In this document: positions 1-6,904 of the stretch, one piece after another
How the letters are laid out: the number at the start of each line of letters is the position of its first letter
Position numbering within the stretch: position 1 is the stretch's first letter
From: CAIKZJ01 sp041675325
GTDB lineage: Bacteria; Bacteroidota; Ignavibacteria; Tepidaquicellales; Tepidaquicellaceae
Assembly: GCA_041675325.1 (NCBI GenBank)
Contig: JBAYUG010000037.1
Coordinates: 1-31,892 of the forward strand
DNA: 31,892 nucleotides
Direction of reading: 5' to 3'
Position numbers and translations under genes: made by a program
The notes under the pieces: generated by a model
Told to the model about the DNA's origin: nothing
Databases searched by the model: none
What the model saw: the letters and a program-made list of their open reading frames with translations, nothing else

Positions 1-30
1 AATAAATTTTTTCATAACCGATTATTAAAA

Positions 31-1524
31 TTATTTAATTAATAGCATCCGTTTCGTCTCGCTAAATCCATCTGTCGAAGATCCGCCGTGGCGGACAACC
101 ATCCTATAAAAATAAACCCCGCTATTCAGCCCCGCCCCATCAAACGTCACTTCATAACTCCCAGGCTGCAACCTTTCATTCACAAGCGTCGCAACCTCTT
201 TCCCCGTAATGTCAAATATTTTTAAAGTGACTTCTGAATTCTGACTTCTAGATTCTAACTTCTGTACATCAAACCTAATAACTGTCCTCGGATTAAACGG
301 ATTCGGATAATTCTGCCCCAGTGAATATGCCGATGGAACCTCAGTCCCGATTTGATTCACAAACACATTCCCGCCGTTAGTTGATTTCAATATTTGTGCT
401 GGGACATTTGTTTCCCCTGCGCCGATGAAGAAATTATTCGAGTCAACTAATGCTAAACCTAAAGCAAGAATCTTTGGATTAAAATCGTTCGATACCCAGT
501 TCTGTCCATAGTTTGTAGTCTTTAATGTAGTAATTTTATCAAGCATCTGTAATATTGTGTCACTATTATTTCCAATCGCAAATGCTGTTCCTGTATTTTG
601 CAGTGTCATTAAATTAAAAAATAGTTTACTGCCGATGATTGTATTGATTACATTCCAGTTAATACCTGCATTCGTAGTTTTGTAAATGTAATTTAAGCCC
701 CCGTTATCTCTGACACCTATTGCTATTCCTGTCGTCGAATTAAAAAATGTCATACAATCTATCTGCGAAAGCATGTTAGTTTTGCTCCAGTTCACACCCG
801 CATTCGTTGTCCTATAAATTCTTCCGCCGCCCCAGCTAAAGCCGTTTGCAACACCGGTGTTCATATCAAAAAAGTGCATACCCCAAACAGATGCCGTGTC
901 AATTTTCCGTACAAACTGCCAGCTAGTTCCGCCATTCGTAGTCTTGTAAAATTTTGTATTACCGAAAGAATTGGAATCCATAAGAGCATAGCCGGTGTTT
1001 GCATCAAAAAAATTTATATCCACCACATACCCTATTGAAGTATCAAAATGGCTTCCTTTTTGCCAGTTCAATCCGCCGTCAGTTGATTTTATAAATGCTC
1101 CTTTATATACGCTATTAAATTCTCTATAACCTTTAATTAAAAATCTTTCTCTAACATTTTTCGGGAAAGAACGGAAATCATTAACCGGGATATAATTATT
1201 ACTAAATGATAAATTCTCACTACCGCAGGCATAAATAATATTTGCATTAATATATTGCATATCAGTTATTGACATCAATTCCTGAGGATAATTTGCCTGA
1301 ATCCAGTTAACACCTGAATTAGTAGTATAAAAAATCTTTTCATAAAATGAATATGATTCATAATGTCCAAATGAAACACCGTGGTTCTGATCATAAAACC
1401 CGAGAGTATTAGCGTAACCTTCATAAGGCAATGTATAACTCGCCAATTGGCTTTGGCAATCTTCGGATAATAGAATAGTGTTGAGTATTAGAACTGTGAT
1501 TGTGGCAACAATAAATTTTTTCAT
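31..1524 (-). CDS. Secreted YCF48/BNR-repeat protein with type IX sorting domain
   Basis: A 497-residue protein with an N-terminal signal peptide (basic MKK start, hydrophobic run to about residue 20). The body is a series of beta-propeller-like repeats carrying the T-T-N-x-G-x-x-W signature (TTNSGVNW, STDGGLNW, TTNGGTSW, TTNAGVNW, TTNAGINW, TTNYGQNW). Residues 400-497 form a type A sorting domain of the type IX secretion system (NYPNPFNP, KIFDITGKEV, SGVYFYRM, final KRMLLIK), so the product is probably exported and anchored at or released from the cell surface. The repeats indicate a propeller fold, not a known reaction. A mobile-looking palindrome is read in frame near residues 477-484, just before the last strand of the sorting domain. 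The gene stands alone, and the sequence between it and the next minus-strand gene holds repeats. Confidence 0.9.
   Translation of the reverse strand: MKKFIVATITVLILNTILLSEDCQSQLASYTLPYEGYANTLGFYDQNHGVSFGHYESYSFYEKIFYTTNSGVNWIQANYPQELMSITDMQYINANIIYACGSENLSFSNNYIPVNDFRSFPKNVRERFLIKGYREFNSVYKGAFIKSTDGGLNWQKGSHFDTSIGYVVDINFFDANTGYALMDSNSFGNTKFYKTTNGGTSWQFVRKIDTASVWGMHFFDMNTGVANGFSWGGGRIYRTTNAGVNWSKTNMLSQIDCMTFFNSTTGIAIGVRDNGGLNYIYKTTNAGINWNVINTIIGSKLFFNLMTLQNTGTAFAIGNNSDTILQMLDKITTLKTTNYGQNWVSNDFNPKILALGLALVDSNNFFIGAGETNVPAQILKSTNGGNVFVNQIGTEVPSAYSLGQNYPNPFNPRTVIRFDVQKLESRSQNSEVTLKIFDITGKEVATLVNERLQPGSYEVTFDGAGLNSGVYFYRMVVRHGGSSTDGFSETKRMLLIK
73..95 (+). repeat. Palindromic repeat P, copy 1, inside a coding region
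   Basis: TGTCGAAGA followed by the near-perfect palindrome TCCGCC-GT-GGCGGA. It is read in frame through the sorting domain of the YCF48-type gene on the opposite strand. A second copy with two changes lies at 1734-1756. The domain runs on to a normal KRMLLIK end, so the element is tolerated in frame. Confidence 0.7.
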
Positions 1525-1692
1525 AAAGTATGAGGTACTTTTGTTTGAAAACCAACCTTAATTTACGTTTAATGAATTAAAAATACAAAGCATATTTTTT
1601 GAAGTAAAGTAATGAAGATATTCAAGGAGGTCTTTACAAACACAGCTGTCCTAAAAATTACTTAAAATATCTTAAAGACATAATGAATACCT

Positions 1693-1733
1693 CAGTAAAT
1701 CAGCGATAATCCGCTCTCATCAGTGAAAATCCG
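1693..1733 (-). repeat. Dispersed CGGAT-type repeat, copy R3
   Basis: Read on the minus strand it gives CACGGATTTTCACTGATG and CGGATTATCGCTGATTTAC. These match the phrases CGCAGATTTTCGCGGATTA and GCTGATTATCGCGGAT found at 29088-29285. It abuts palindrome P (1734-1756) directly. Short degenerate repeats of this CGCGGAT/GCTGATT type are scattered in intergenic DNA of many FCB-group genomes; their role is not known to me. Confidence 0.6.
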
Positions 1734-1756
1734 TGTCGAAGATGCGCCGTGGCGTA
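1734..1756 (+). repeat. Palindromic repeat P, copy 2
   Basis: TGTCGAAGA followed by TGCGCC-GT-GGCGTA, which matches the copy at 73-95 at 21 of 23 positions. The two differences face each other in the stem: the C-G pair of copy 1 becomes G-T here, a wobble pair in plus-strand RNA. The copy joins directly onto the CGGAT-type repeat at 1693-1733. Confidence 0.65.
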
Positions 1757-1832
1757 TTCGATTGTCTTTCTTTTATACTGTTTCTTCGAATTTTTTGTCG
1801 TTAATTATTAGCTCTCTTCCTCTCTCAGCAAC

Positions 1833-2627
1833 CTACTTCACCCTGAACCTGTAATATGGTTTATTCTCCTTCTCGTCATTTATTATTGTAGTACTTCCGC
1901 CGCCTAACTCTACCCCCGCAGCCTCAAACCCCCTGATGGCATAAGCCTCTCCGGCAGTGTATTTTAGTTTCCCCTTTTCCTCTTTTTTCGAAATGAAAGT
2001 TGTATAAACCATAACATTTTTATACTTTTCTGTTATCGCAAGTAAACCCGGTTTGTCAAACTCATGCTTGAAATGATTTATTTCTGTCAGCGAAGGAACG
2101 TAACCTCTTACCTCTTTCTCAATCGTGATATAAGAATTATAACGCAGTCCCTTTAATTCATTGTCATTCGGTTCTCGCATAAATATTACAGTGCTTGCTA
2201 TAAAATTATCATTCAGTATTTTAAATATTTCTTCTGAAATCCTGAAGTTGATTTCCACTGTGTCTGGTGTAAGATTGACATTATGATCAATCAGACCTAA
2301 ATTCCCCGGCGTTATTGCTGTAAACCGCCACGACATACTTCCCTTAGTATAGACATAATTATATGAAAAACATTTTTTGTAAGGCGTCTTGCCTTTTAGG
2401 TTTGGCTTTTTCCATATCTTGTACCTGTAAGGTGAATCGGTTACCGCTGAGGCAAACTTTGAAATTGCCGCAAACCTTTTCCTGTTTTCTTTTAAATCTT
2501 TGCTCTTTGTTTTCTTATATTGCACAGGGGCAGATGCTACATAGCTCGACCCCTCCCGTCTTTTAAAAACATTATCACCTATTTTTCCCCGTGTTACTCC
2601 AAGAAATTGTTTAATTACTTTTGCCAT
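1833..2627 (-). CDS. Hypothetical protein, possible DUF6266-like
   Basis: A 264-residue protein with no signal peptide or membrane segment. The N-terminus (MAKVIKQFLG..RGKIGDNVFKRREGSSYVASAP) has the layout of small Bacteroidota proteins of the DUF6266 type: a short start, a G-K-x-G-x-x-V motif, then a basic segment ending in P. The next stretch is strongly basic (YKKTKSKDLKENRKRF), and the rest looks beta-rich. The family call is a resemblance seen by eye, not a match I can prove, and no function can be given. The gene stands alone. Upstream, at 2728-2780, is an 11-bp-period tandem array that could lie in its promoter region. Confidence 0.7.
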   Translation of the reverse strand: MAKVIKQFLGVTRGKIGDNVFKRREGSSYVASAPVQYKKTKSKDLKENRKRFAAISKFASAVTDSPYRYKIWKKPNLKGKTPYKKCFSYNYVYTKGSMSWRFTAITPGNLGLIDHNVNLTPDTVEINFRISEEIFKILNDNFIASTVIFMREPNDNELKGLRYNSYITIEKEVRGYVPSLTEINHFKHEFDKPGLLAITEKYKNVMVYTTFISKKEEKGKLKYTAGEAYAIRGFEAAGVELGGGSTTIINDEKENKPYYRFRVK

Positions 2628-2727
2628 TTTTCTTATTTTATACTGATTGCTGAAAAATCCCTCATTTGCATTTTATTAACCTGCCTTATAACTAAGATAT
2701 GACTCTCCATAGCCTAAAGTGAGACAG

Positions 2728-2776
2728 ATACGTATGCAATAGGTATCTAATACGTATATAATACGTATAAAATACG
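2728..2776. repeat. Five-unit 11-bp tandem array (AT-rich)
   Basis: Units start at 2728, 2739, 2750, 2761 and 2772, exactly 11 bp apart: ATACGTATGCA, ATAGGTATCTA, ATACGTATATA, ATACGTATAAA, and a fading fifth beginning ATACG. It lies about 100 bp upstream of the start of the 264-residue gene (minus strand). A separate five-unit 11-bp array with a different unit is at 22701-22755. Confidence 0.8.
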
Positions 2777-2815
2777 AAATTTAAAGGAAATTCAATAGTA
2801 ATATATTGGGGTGAC

Positions 2816-2831
2816 GGTATAAATATATACC
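2816..2831. promoter_or_regulatory. Inverted repeat, operator-like
   Basis: GGTATA-AATA-TATACC is a 6-bp perfect inverted repeat followed at once by another GGTATAT. It lies between the end of the IMP-family gene and the 11-bp array upstream of the 264-residue gene. There is no T-run, so it is not a plain terminator. A role in binding a regulator is only a guess. Confidence 0.3.
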
Positions 2832-2883
2832 GGTATATGATGAGTTATGTATTAATTGCCATGAAAAAATTGTGTTGTGCATC

Positions 2884-3660
2884 TTATTTCTTCGCTGCTT
2901 TCATTATTATTACTAACAATTCCTCATGAATGTTCCCGTTTGTCGCAAGGATTTCTTTGTTGTAAACTGAATACTCTCCGCCCTGAAAGTTTGTTACCTT
3001 ACCGCCTGCTTCGGTTAGGATTATGTATCCCGCCGCAACATCCCATGCATTCAGATTGTATTCCCAGAATCCATCGAAGCGCCCGCATGCTGTCCAGCAT
3101 ATATCCAGCGCCGCCGAGCCGAGCCGCCTTACTGGTATATCATTGTTCACTATTGCTGAAAAAACTTCAACAGGATTGTTTGGATTGCTTCCTGTCTTGT
3201 ACGGAAATCCTGTTACGAGCAGTGACTTTTTGAAGTTGTTTTCTTTTGAAACATTAATCCTCTTATCGTTAAGGTATGAACCCTTTCCTTTTTCTGCAAA
3301 GAAAAATTCATTCCCGAATGGATTGTATATTCCGCCCATTACTATCTCGCCCGAAACCTCAACGCCAATCGATACGCAGCAGATAGGGATTCCATGCGCG
3401 TAGTTTATCGTGCCGTCAATCGGGTCGATAATCCACTTCACGTCCGACGAAGTATTCAGCGCGCCGATTTCTTCGGAAAGTATGTTGTGCGAAGGGTAAT
3501 CGCTTCTGATGATTTCAATAATCCTTGCCTCGGAACGCTTGTCAACCTCCGTCACAAGGTTTGATATTATATCTTTGCTTTCAATCTTAAAGTCAGTGTC
3601 GAAATATTCCTTCAAAATCTTTCCGCTTTCCTCGAGTGCTTTGTAAAGTGTGTTTTTCAT
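2884..3660 (-). CDS. Inositol monophosphatase family protein
   Basis: 258 residues, the usual length for the SuhB/IMPase branch of the FIG superfamily of Mg2+-dependent phosphatases. The metal-binding motifs are present in order: the E-E pair at 63-64 (LSEEIG), DPIDGT at 79-84, and WD at 206-207 in NAWDVAAGYIILTEAGG. The expected reaction is hydrolysis of myo-inositol 1-phosphate or a similar sugar or nucleotide phosphate; the true substrate (inositol-P, 3'-phosphoadenosine phosphate or other) cannot be read from the sequence. It is the last gene of a four-gene minus-strand operon, starting 3 bp after the stop of the PhnP-like hydrolase gene. Confidence 0.93.
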   Translation of the reverse strand: MKNTLYKALEESGKILKEYFDTDFKIESKDIISNLVTEVDKRSEARIIEIIRSDYPSHNILSEEIGALNTSSDVKWIIDPIDGTINYAHGIPICCVSIGVEVSGEIVMGGIYNPFGNEFFFAEKGKGSYLNDKRINVSKENNFKKSLLVTGFPYKTGSNPNNPVEVFSAIVNNDIPVRRLGSAALDICWTACGRFDGFWEYNLNAWDVAAGYIILTEAGGKVTNFQGGEYSVYNKEILATNGNIHEELLVIIMKAAKK

Positions 3661-3663
3661 TTT

Positions 3664-4434
3664 TTAATCCGTTGTGAATTCCAGTCCGTCGTAAGCAAGA
3701 CTTATGTTTTCAGGTAATGAAGCGTTTACTTCATCGTTATTTAAATCGTGCGTAATGTGCGTAAAGTAAGCCTGCTTGGGACGCAGCATCAGCGCAATGT
3801 CTGTGGCTTGCTTTAAATTAAAATGCGTTGGATGCTCTGAATGCCGAAGCGAATTCAGTATGAGCACATCAAGCCCGTGGAGCTTTTCCATCTCAGCATC
3901 GGGTATATGGCTTGCGTCAGTGATGTATGCAAACTTCCCAATCCTGTAACCAAATATTTTTATCCTGCCGTGCATCACTTCTATCGGCATAATCTTAATT
4001 CCTTTTACATCAAACTCTTTGTTCTCCAGATAATTAAAATTCATAAGCGGAACAGCCATGTACCTCTGAAGCCTCTCGTCAAGGGCGTATCGGAAGGTTA
4101 GCTTAATCTCATCGAGCGTCATAGCATTTCCGTAAACGTCAACATACTTTTTGTAGCGCTGATTAATCTGCCGCAGGTCGTCAAGTCCGAAAATGTGGTC
4201 AACGTGATGATGCGTGTATAGTATAGCGTCGAGGTCGGTTACATTCGCACGCAGAAGCTGCTGACGAAAGTCAATCGATGTATCAACAAGAATCTTTACT
4301 CCGTCTGCTTCTATATAAACCGATGCACGAAGTCTCTTGTCCTTTGGGTTCTCCGATTTACATGTGTGACAAGTGCAGCCGATTATGGGCACGCCCTGAG
4401 ATGTTCCGCTTCCTAAAACAACAACTCTGTTCAT
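3664..4434 (-). CDS. PhnP-like metallo-beta-lactamase fold hydrolase
   Basis: 256 residues. The start GSGTSQGVP is typical of the PhnP/RNase Z-like branch. C20-x-C22-x2-C25 matches the structural zinc site of PhnP. THHHVDH at 74-80 supplies the HxHxDH di-metal site, and further histidines occur in VMHGRI, SEHPTHFN and THITHD. E. coli PhnP is a phosphoribosyl 1,2-cyclic phosphate phosphodiesterase. No other phosphonate genes are nearby, so the fold and phosphodiesterase chemistry are likely but the substrate is open. Its start overlaps the stop of the upstream 101-residue gene by 4 bp, which implies translational coupling. Confidence 0.92.
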   Translation of the reverse strand: MNRVVVLGSGTSQGVPIIGCTCHTCKSENPKDKRLRASVYIEADGVKILVDTSIDFRQQLLRANVTDLDAILYTHHHVDHIFGLDDLRQINQRYKKYVDVYGNAMTLDEIKLTFRYALDERLQRYMAVPLMNFNYLENKEFDVKGIKIMPIEVMHGRIKIFGYRIGKFAYITDASHIPDAEMEKLHGLDVLILNSLRHSEHPTHFNLKQATDIALMLRPKQAYFTHITHDLNNDEVNASLPENISLAYDGLEFTTD

Positions 4435-4736
4435 AGCAGTTTCTGCTGCCCTTCTTTTTCGATAAGTTCTCTTATGACGGGTTTCAGGAAAATGCCTTCT
4501 ACACCTATCTCGGCAAGGTTCTTTGCAAGGAAGACAATTTTCTTCTGCGGCTCGATGTTCTTGTTCAATAGAAAAACTTTCTGTTCCCTTAGCAAGCAGA
4601 AGCCGCCTTTGAAGAGACCCTTTTCAATGCGTACAGTGTATCCAATGTGTTTATAGACTTCAAGAAGTTCGTTTATAAGTATCTCCTGATTCTCATCTGC
4701 ACGCGTGTCTTTTGCTTTCTTTATAACTTTACTCAT
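4431..4736 (-). CDS. Small conserved-looking hypothetical protein
   Basis: 101 residues, soluble, with no motif I recognise. It is lysine- and glutamate-rich with a central alternating segment (YTVRIEKGLFKGGFCLLREQKVFLLNKN) that looks like a beta-hairpin, flanked by helices. It overlaps the gene before it and the gene after it by 4 bp each, so it is translated as part of the operon and is a real gene despite its size. The context (membrane protein upstream, two hydrolases downstream) does not fix a function. Confidence 0.8.
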   Translation of the reverse strand: MSKVIKKAKDTRADENQEILINELLEVYKHIGYTVRIEKGLFKGGFCLLREQKVFLLNKNIEPQKKIVFLAKNLAEIGVEGIFLKPVIRELIEKEGQQKLL

Positions 4737-5335
4737 TGAAGGTATTCCTCTTTCAAATCATCCTTATCGTGCATGAAGTATTTGTATGAATACTCCTCAG
4801 TCATCTTCCGCTTATCTTCTTCAAGCTGTGCAAGACTTTTCTTCATCGGCTGCATAACTGCAATGACGATTATTGAATAATAAGAAAGCAGTGCTATCCA
4901 CGGAACACCCTTTAAAAAACCTATGCGCTCACCGAATATTTTCAAAAGACCGTCATGCACGGGAGGATTATCAAGATACATCATATAAAATTTTATGTCG
5001 AGAAAAGAAGTGTATAGCTCAACAGGTACGAACACATAGAAAAGAATCATGCACATCATCAGCCATGGATTTTCTTTCAGACTAATCTTTGCTTTAACGA
5101 GAAAAATCACTGAACAGATAAGTGTGCTAATGTATGCGCCCAGTATTACCATCGAAGAATGAGAGAGCATCCTGAAAATCCAGTTCTCTTCATCCGGCGG
5201 AATGCTTGTCCTGAAGCTGAATTCATCGTAATTCAGCAGGTCGTTGCCTATTAGTGCCCGAACGTTTATTGCACCGAGCCATACTACAGCCGAAATCACG
5301 AGTAAAGCCAGCCAGATTTTCGCTTGTCTGTTCAA
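4733..5335 (-). CDS. Four-helix integral membrane protein, unknown function
   Basis: 200 residues with four predicted membrane segments, roughly 7-24, 61-81, 91-111 and 142-162. The loop after helix 1 is acidic, and the C-terminal tail (SLAQLEEDKRKMTEEYSYKYFMHDKDDL) is charged and probably cytoplasmic. It resembles the unnamed small membrane proteins found beside housekeeping genes in Bacteroidota, but I do not recognise a family. It is first in the four-gene minus-strand operon, and its promoter must lie in the 133-bp divergent gap shared with mrp (5336-5468). Confidence 0.8.
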   Translation of the reverse strand: MNRQAKIWLALLVISAVVWLGAINVRALIGNDLLNYDEFSFRTSIPPDEENWIFRMLSHSSMVILGAYISTLICSVIFLVKAKISLKENPWLMMCMILFYVFVPVELYTSFLDIKFYMMYLDNPPVHDGLLKIFGERIGFLKGVPWIALLSYYSIIVIAVMQPMKKSLAQLEEDKRKMTEEYSYKYFMHDKDDLKEEYLQ

Positions 5336-5468
5336 TATATTATTATTAATTATGCAAAATTATTTAATTGAAGCGTTACATTCAATTTATTAAGCTATAA
5401 ATCTTTTTGTAAGTCTTTTTGTTATACTTAATAACATTCATAATTTAAAAGAATACTCAATTAAAATC

Positions 5469-6551
5469 ATGGAAGAAAGAATTAAAGAAGTACTCGCGTC
5501 TATTAACGAACCTTTTATCAATAAAGGATTTACGGAACTTGGATTTATCAACGGTATTGTCCTTAAGGGAAATACTCTGAAACTAAAACTCGGAATCACA
5601 GACCCCGATTATAAAGATATCGCCGTATTAAAAACCGGCATTACAAACAAACTTAAAGAACAAATCAAAGAAATCGCAAACGTTGAGATAGACTTTGTGC
5701 TTGGAGTTGTTAATCACGAAAACAAACAGAAGTCATCAGTGCTTCCAAATGTTAAAAATACAATCGCAATCGCATCGGGAAAAGGCGGAGTCGGCAAATC
5801 AACAGTCGCCGCAAACCTTGCTGTATCGCTGGCTAACGAGGGTGCGAAGGTCGGATTGATTGACGCTGATATATACGGTCCTTCAATTCCAATTATGCTC
5901 GGCGTAAATGAAAGACCGGGAATCGTTCAGTCCGGCGGCAAGAACAAAATGCTGCCCGTTCTGAGTCACGGTATTTCATTAATGTCTATAGGATTTTTAA
6001 TCGAAGATAATTCAGCCGTTGTTTGGCGCGGTCCAATGGCATCAAGCGCCCTGAAACAGTTCATGACGGAAGTCGAATGGGGAGAGCTTGATTTCCTTTT
6101 GTTCGACATGCCTCCGGGAACAGGGGACATTCAGCTTACTTTAAGCCAGACGGTACCGCTGACCGGTACGGTAGTTGTTACAACTCCGCAGGAAATTTCT
6201 CTTGCTGACGCCCGAAAAGGACATCTTATGTTTGATAAAGTAAACGTCCCAAACCTTGGTTTCATTGAAAACATGAGCTACTATTTAAAAGCCGATGGAC
6301 AGAAAGAACACATCTTCGGTGAAGGCGGCGGTAAGAAACTCGCAAAAGAATTCAATGTCGAACTCCTCGGAGAAATACCAATCGATACAAACGTAAGAAT
6401 TGCGGGCGACAACGGCAAACCGATAGCAATTGCAAACCCCGATTCGCCAATAAGTAAAATATTCAAATCAATCGCCAAAGAACTCATTCTCGAAATAAAC
6501 CAAAGAAACAGTAATAAAGAAAAGAACCCCGGTTTGGAAATCATCGTCTAA
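5469..6551 (+). CDS. mrp: Mrp/ApbC-type P-loop ATPase, cysteine-free
   Basis: 360 residues, normal for bacterial Mrp. An N-terminal MIP18/DUF59 domain (about 1-85) is followed by a ParA/NBP35 ATPase domain with a deviant Walker A motif SGKGGVGKST at 103-112, the switch DADIYGPSIP at 132-141, and DMPPGTGD at 213-220. Family members are iron-sulfur cluster carrier or assembly ATPases. Oddly, the CxxC pair that bridges a cluster in the E. coli protein (expected just after ENMS, residues 267-270) is replaced by YYLKADGQKEHIFG, and the whole protein has no cysteine. A nifU-like gene follows on the same strand but is pushed 1.5 kb away by the repeat island. Confidence 0.93.
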   Translation: MEERIKEVLASINEPFINKGFTELGFINGIVLKGNTLKLKLGITDPDYKDIAVLKTGITNKLKEQIKEIANVEIDFVLGVVNHENKQKSSVLPNVKNTIAIASGKGGVGKSTVAANLAVSLANEGAKVGLIDADIYGPSIPIMLGVNERPGIVQSGGKNKMLPVLSHGISLMSIGFLIEDNSAVVWRGPMASSALKQFMTEVEWGELDFLLFDMPPGTGDIQLTLSQTVPLTGTVVVTTPQEISLADARKGHLMFDKVNVPNLGFIENMSYYLKADGQKEHIFGEGGGKKLAKEFNVELLGEIPIDTNVRIAGDNGKPIAIANPDSPISKIFKSIAKELILEINQRNSNKEKNPGLEIIV

Positions 6552-6580
6552 AGTATATTCTTCTTAATTTTCAATATCCT

Positions 6581-6703
6581 CCTTCCCAAGCTCCGCTTGG
6601 GAAGGTATAACATAGTTCTAATAAACCCTCCTTCCCAAGCTCCGCTTGGGAAGGCATAACATAGTTCTAATAAACCCTCCTTCCCAAGCTCCGCTTGGGA
6701 AGG
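6581..6703. repeat. Hairpin A array, 49-bp period, three copies
   Basis: The hairpin CCTTCCCAAGC, loop TCC, GCTTGGGAAGG (11-bp perfect stem) occurs at 6581-6605, 6630-6654 and 6679-6703, exactly 49 bp apart. The spacer (TATAACATAGTTCTAATAAACC or a one-base variant) is repeated with it. This is a tandem duplication of hairpin plus flank, with no sign of independent insertions. Further A copies lie at 7595, 7662, 7844 and 8026. Confidence 0.95.
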
Positions 6704-6731
6704 CATTTATATGCATGAACAAAGGTAAAAA

Positions 6732-6904
6732 AATCCCTTTAGGGATTACATGTCGGTAGGTAATATTTGAATACACGGATAAAAAATCCCTTTAGGGATT
6801 ACATGTCGGTAGGTAATATTTGATCACCCACGATAAAATCCCTTTAGGGATTACATGTCGGTAGGTAATATTTGATCACCCACGATAAAATCCCTTTAGG
6901 GATT
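6732..6904. repeat. Hairpin B array, 52/53-bp period, four copies
   Basis: AATCCC-TTTA-GGGATT occurs at 6732-6747, 6785-6800, 6837-6852 and 6889-6904. Each is followed by ACATGTCGGTAGG (ACATATCGGTAGG in the fourth). The spacers of copies 2 and 3 are the same (TAATATTTGATCACCCACGATAA), which shows recent tandem expansion. The CGGTAGG next to the hairpin recalls the GTAG next to REP hairpins that RAYT transposases recognise; that link is inference. Confidence 0.95.

Larger units (their letters stand above)
1525..1832. other. Intergenic stretch with repeat debris
   Basis: There is no convincing gene here. The part next to 1524 is AT-rich and must hold the promoter of the minus-strand YCF48-type gene. 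The part from 1693 to 1756 is repeat DNA, annotated separately. I see no clear hairpin with a T-run for the 264-residue gene that ends at 1833. Confidence 0.6.

Noticed and set aside
1741..1756. Palindrome P copy 2 as a transcription terminator for the 264-residue gene
   Set aside because: No T-run follows on the minus strand, and the stem has an unpaired A-C on that strand; it matches repeat P instead.
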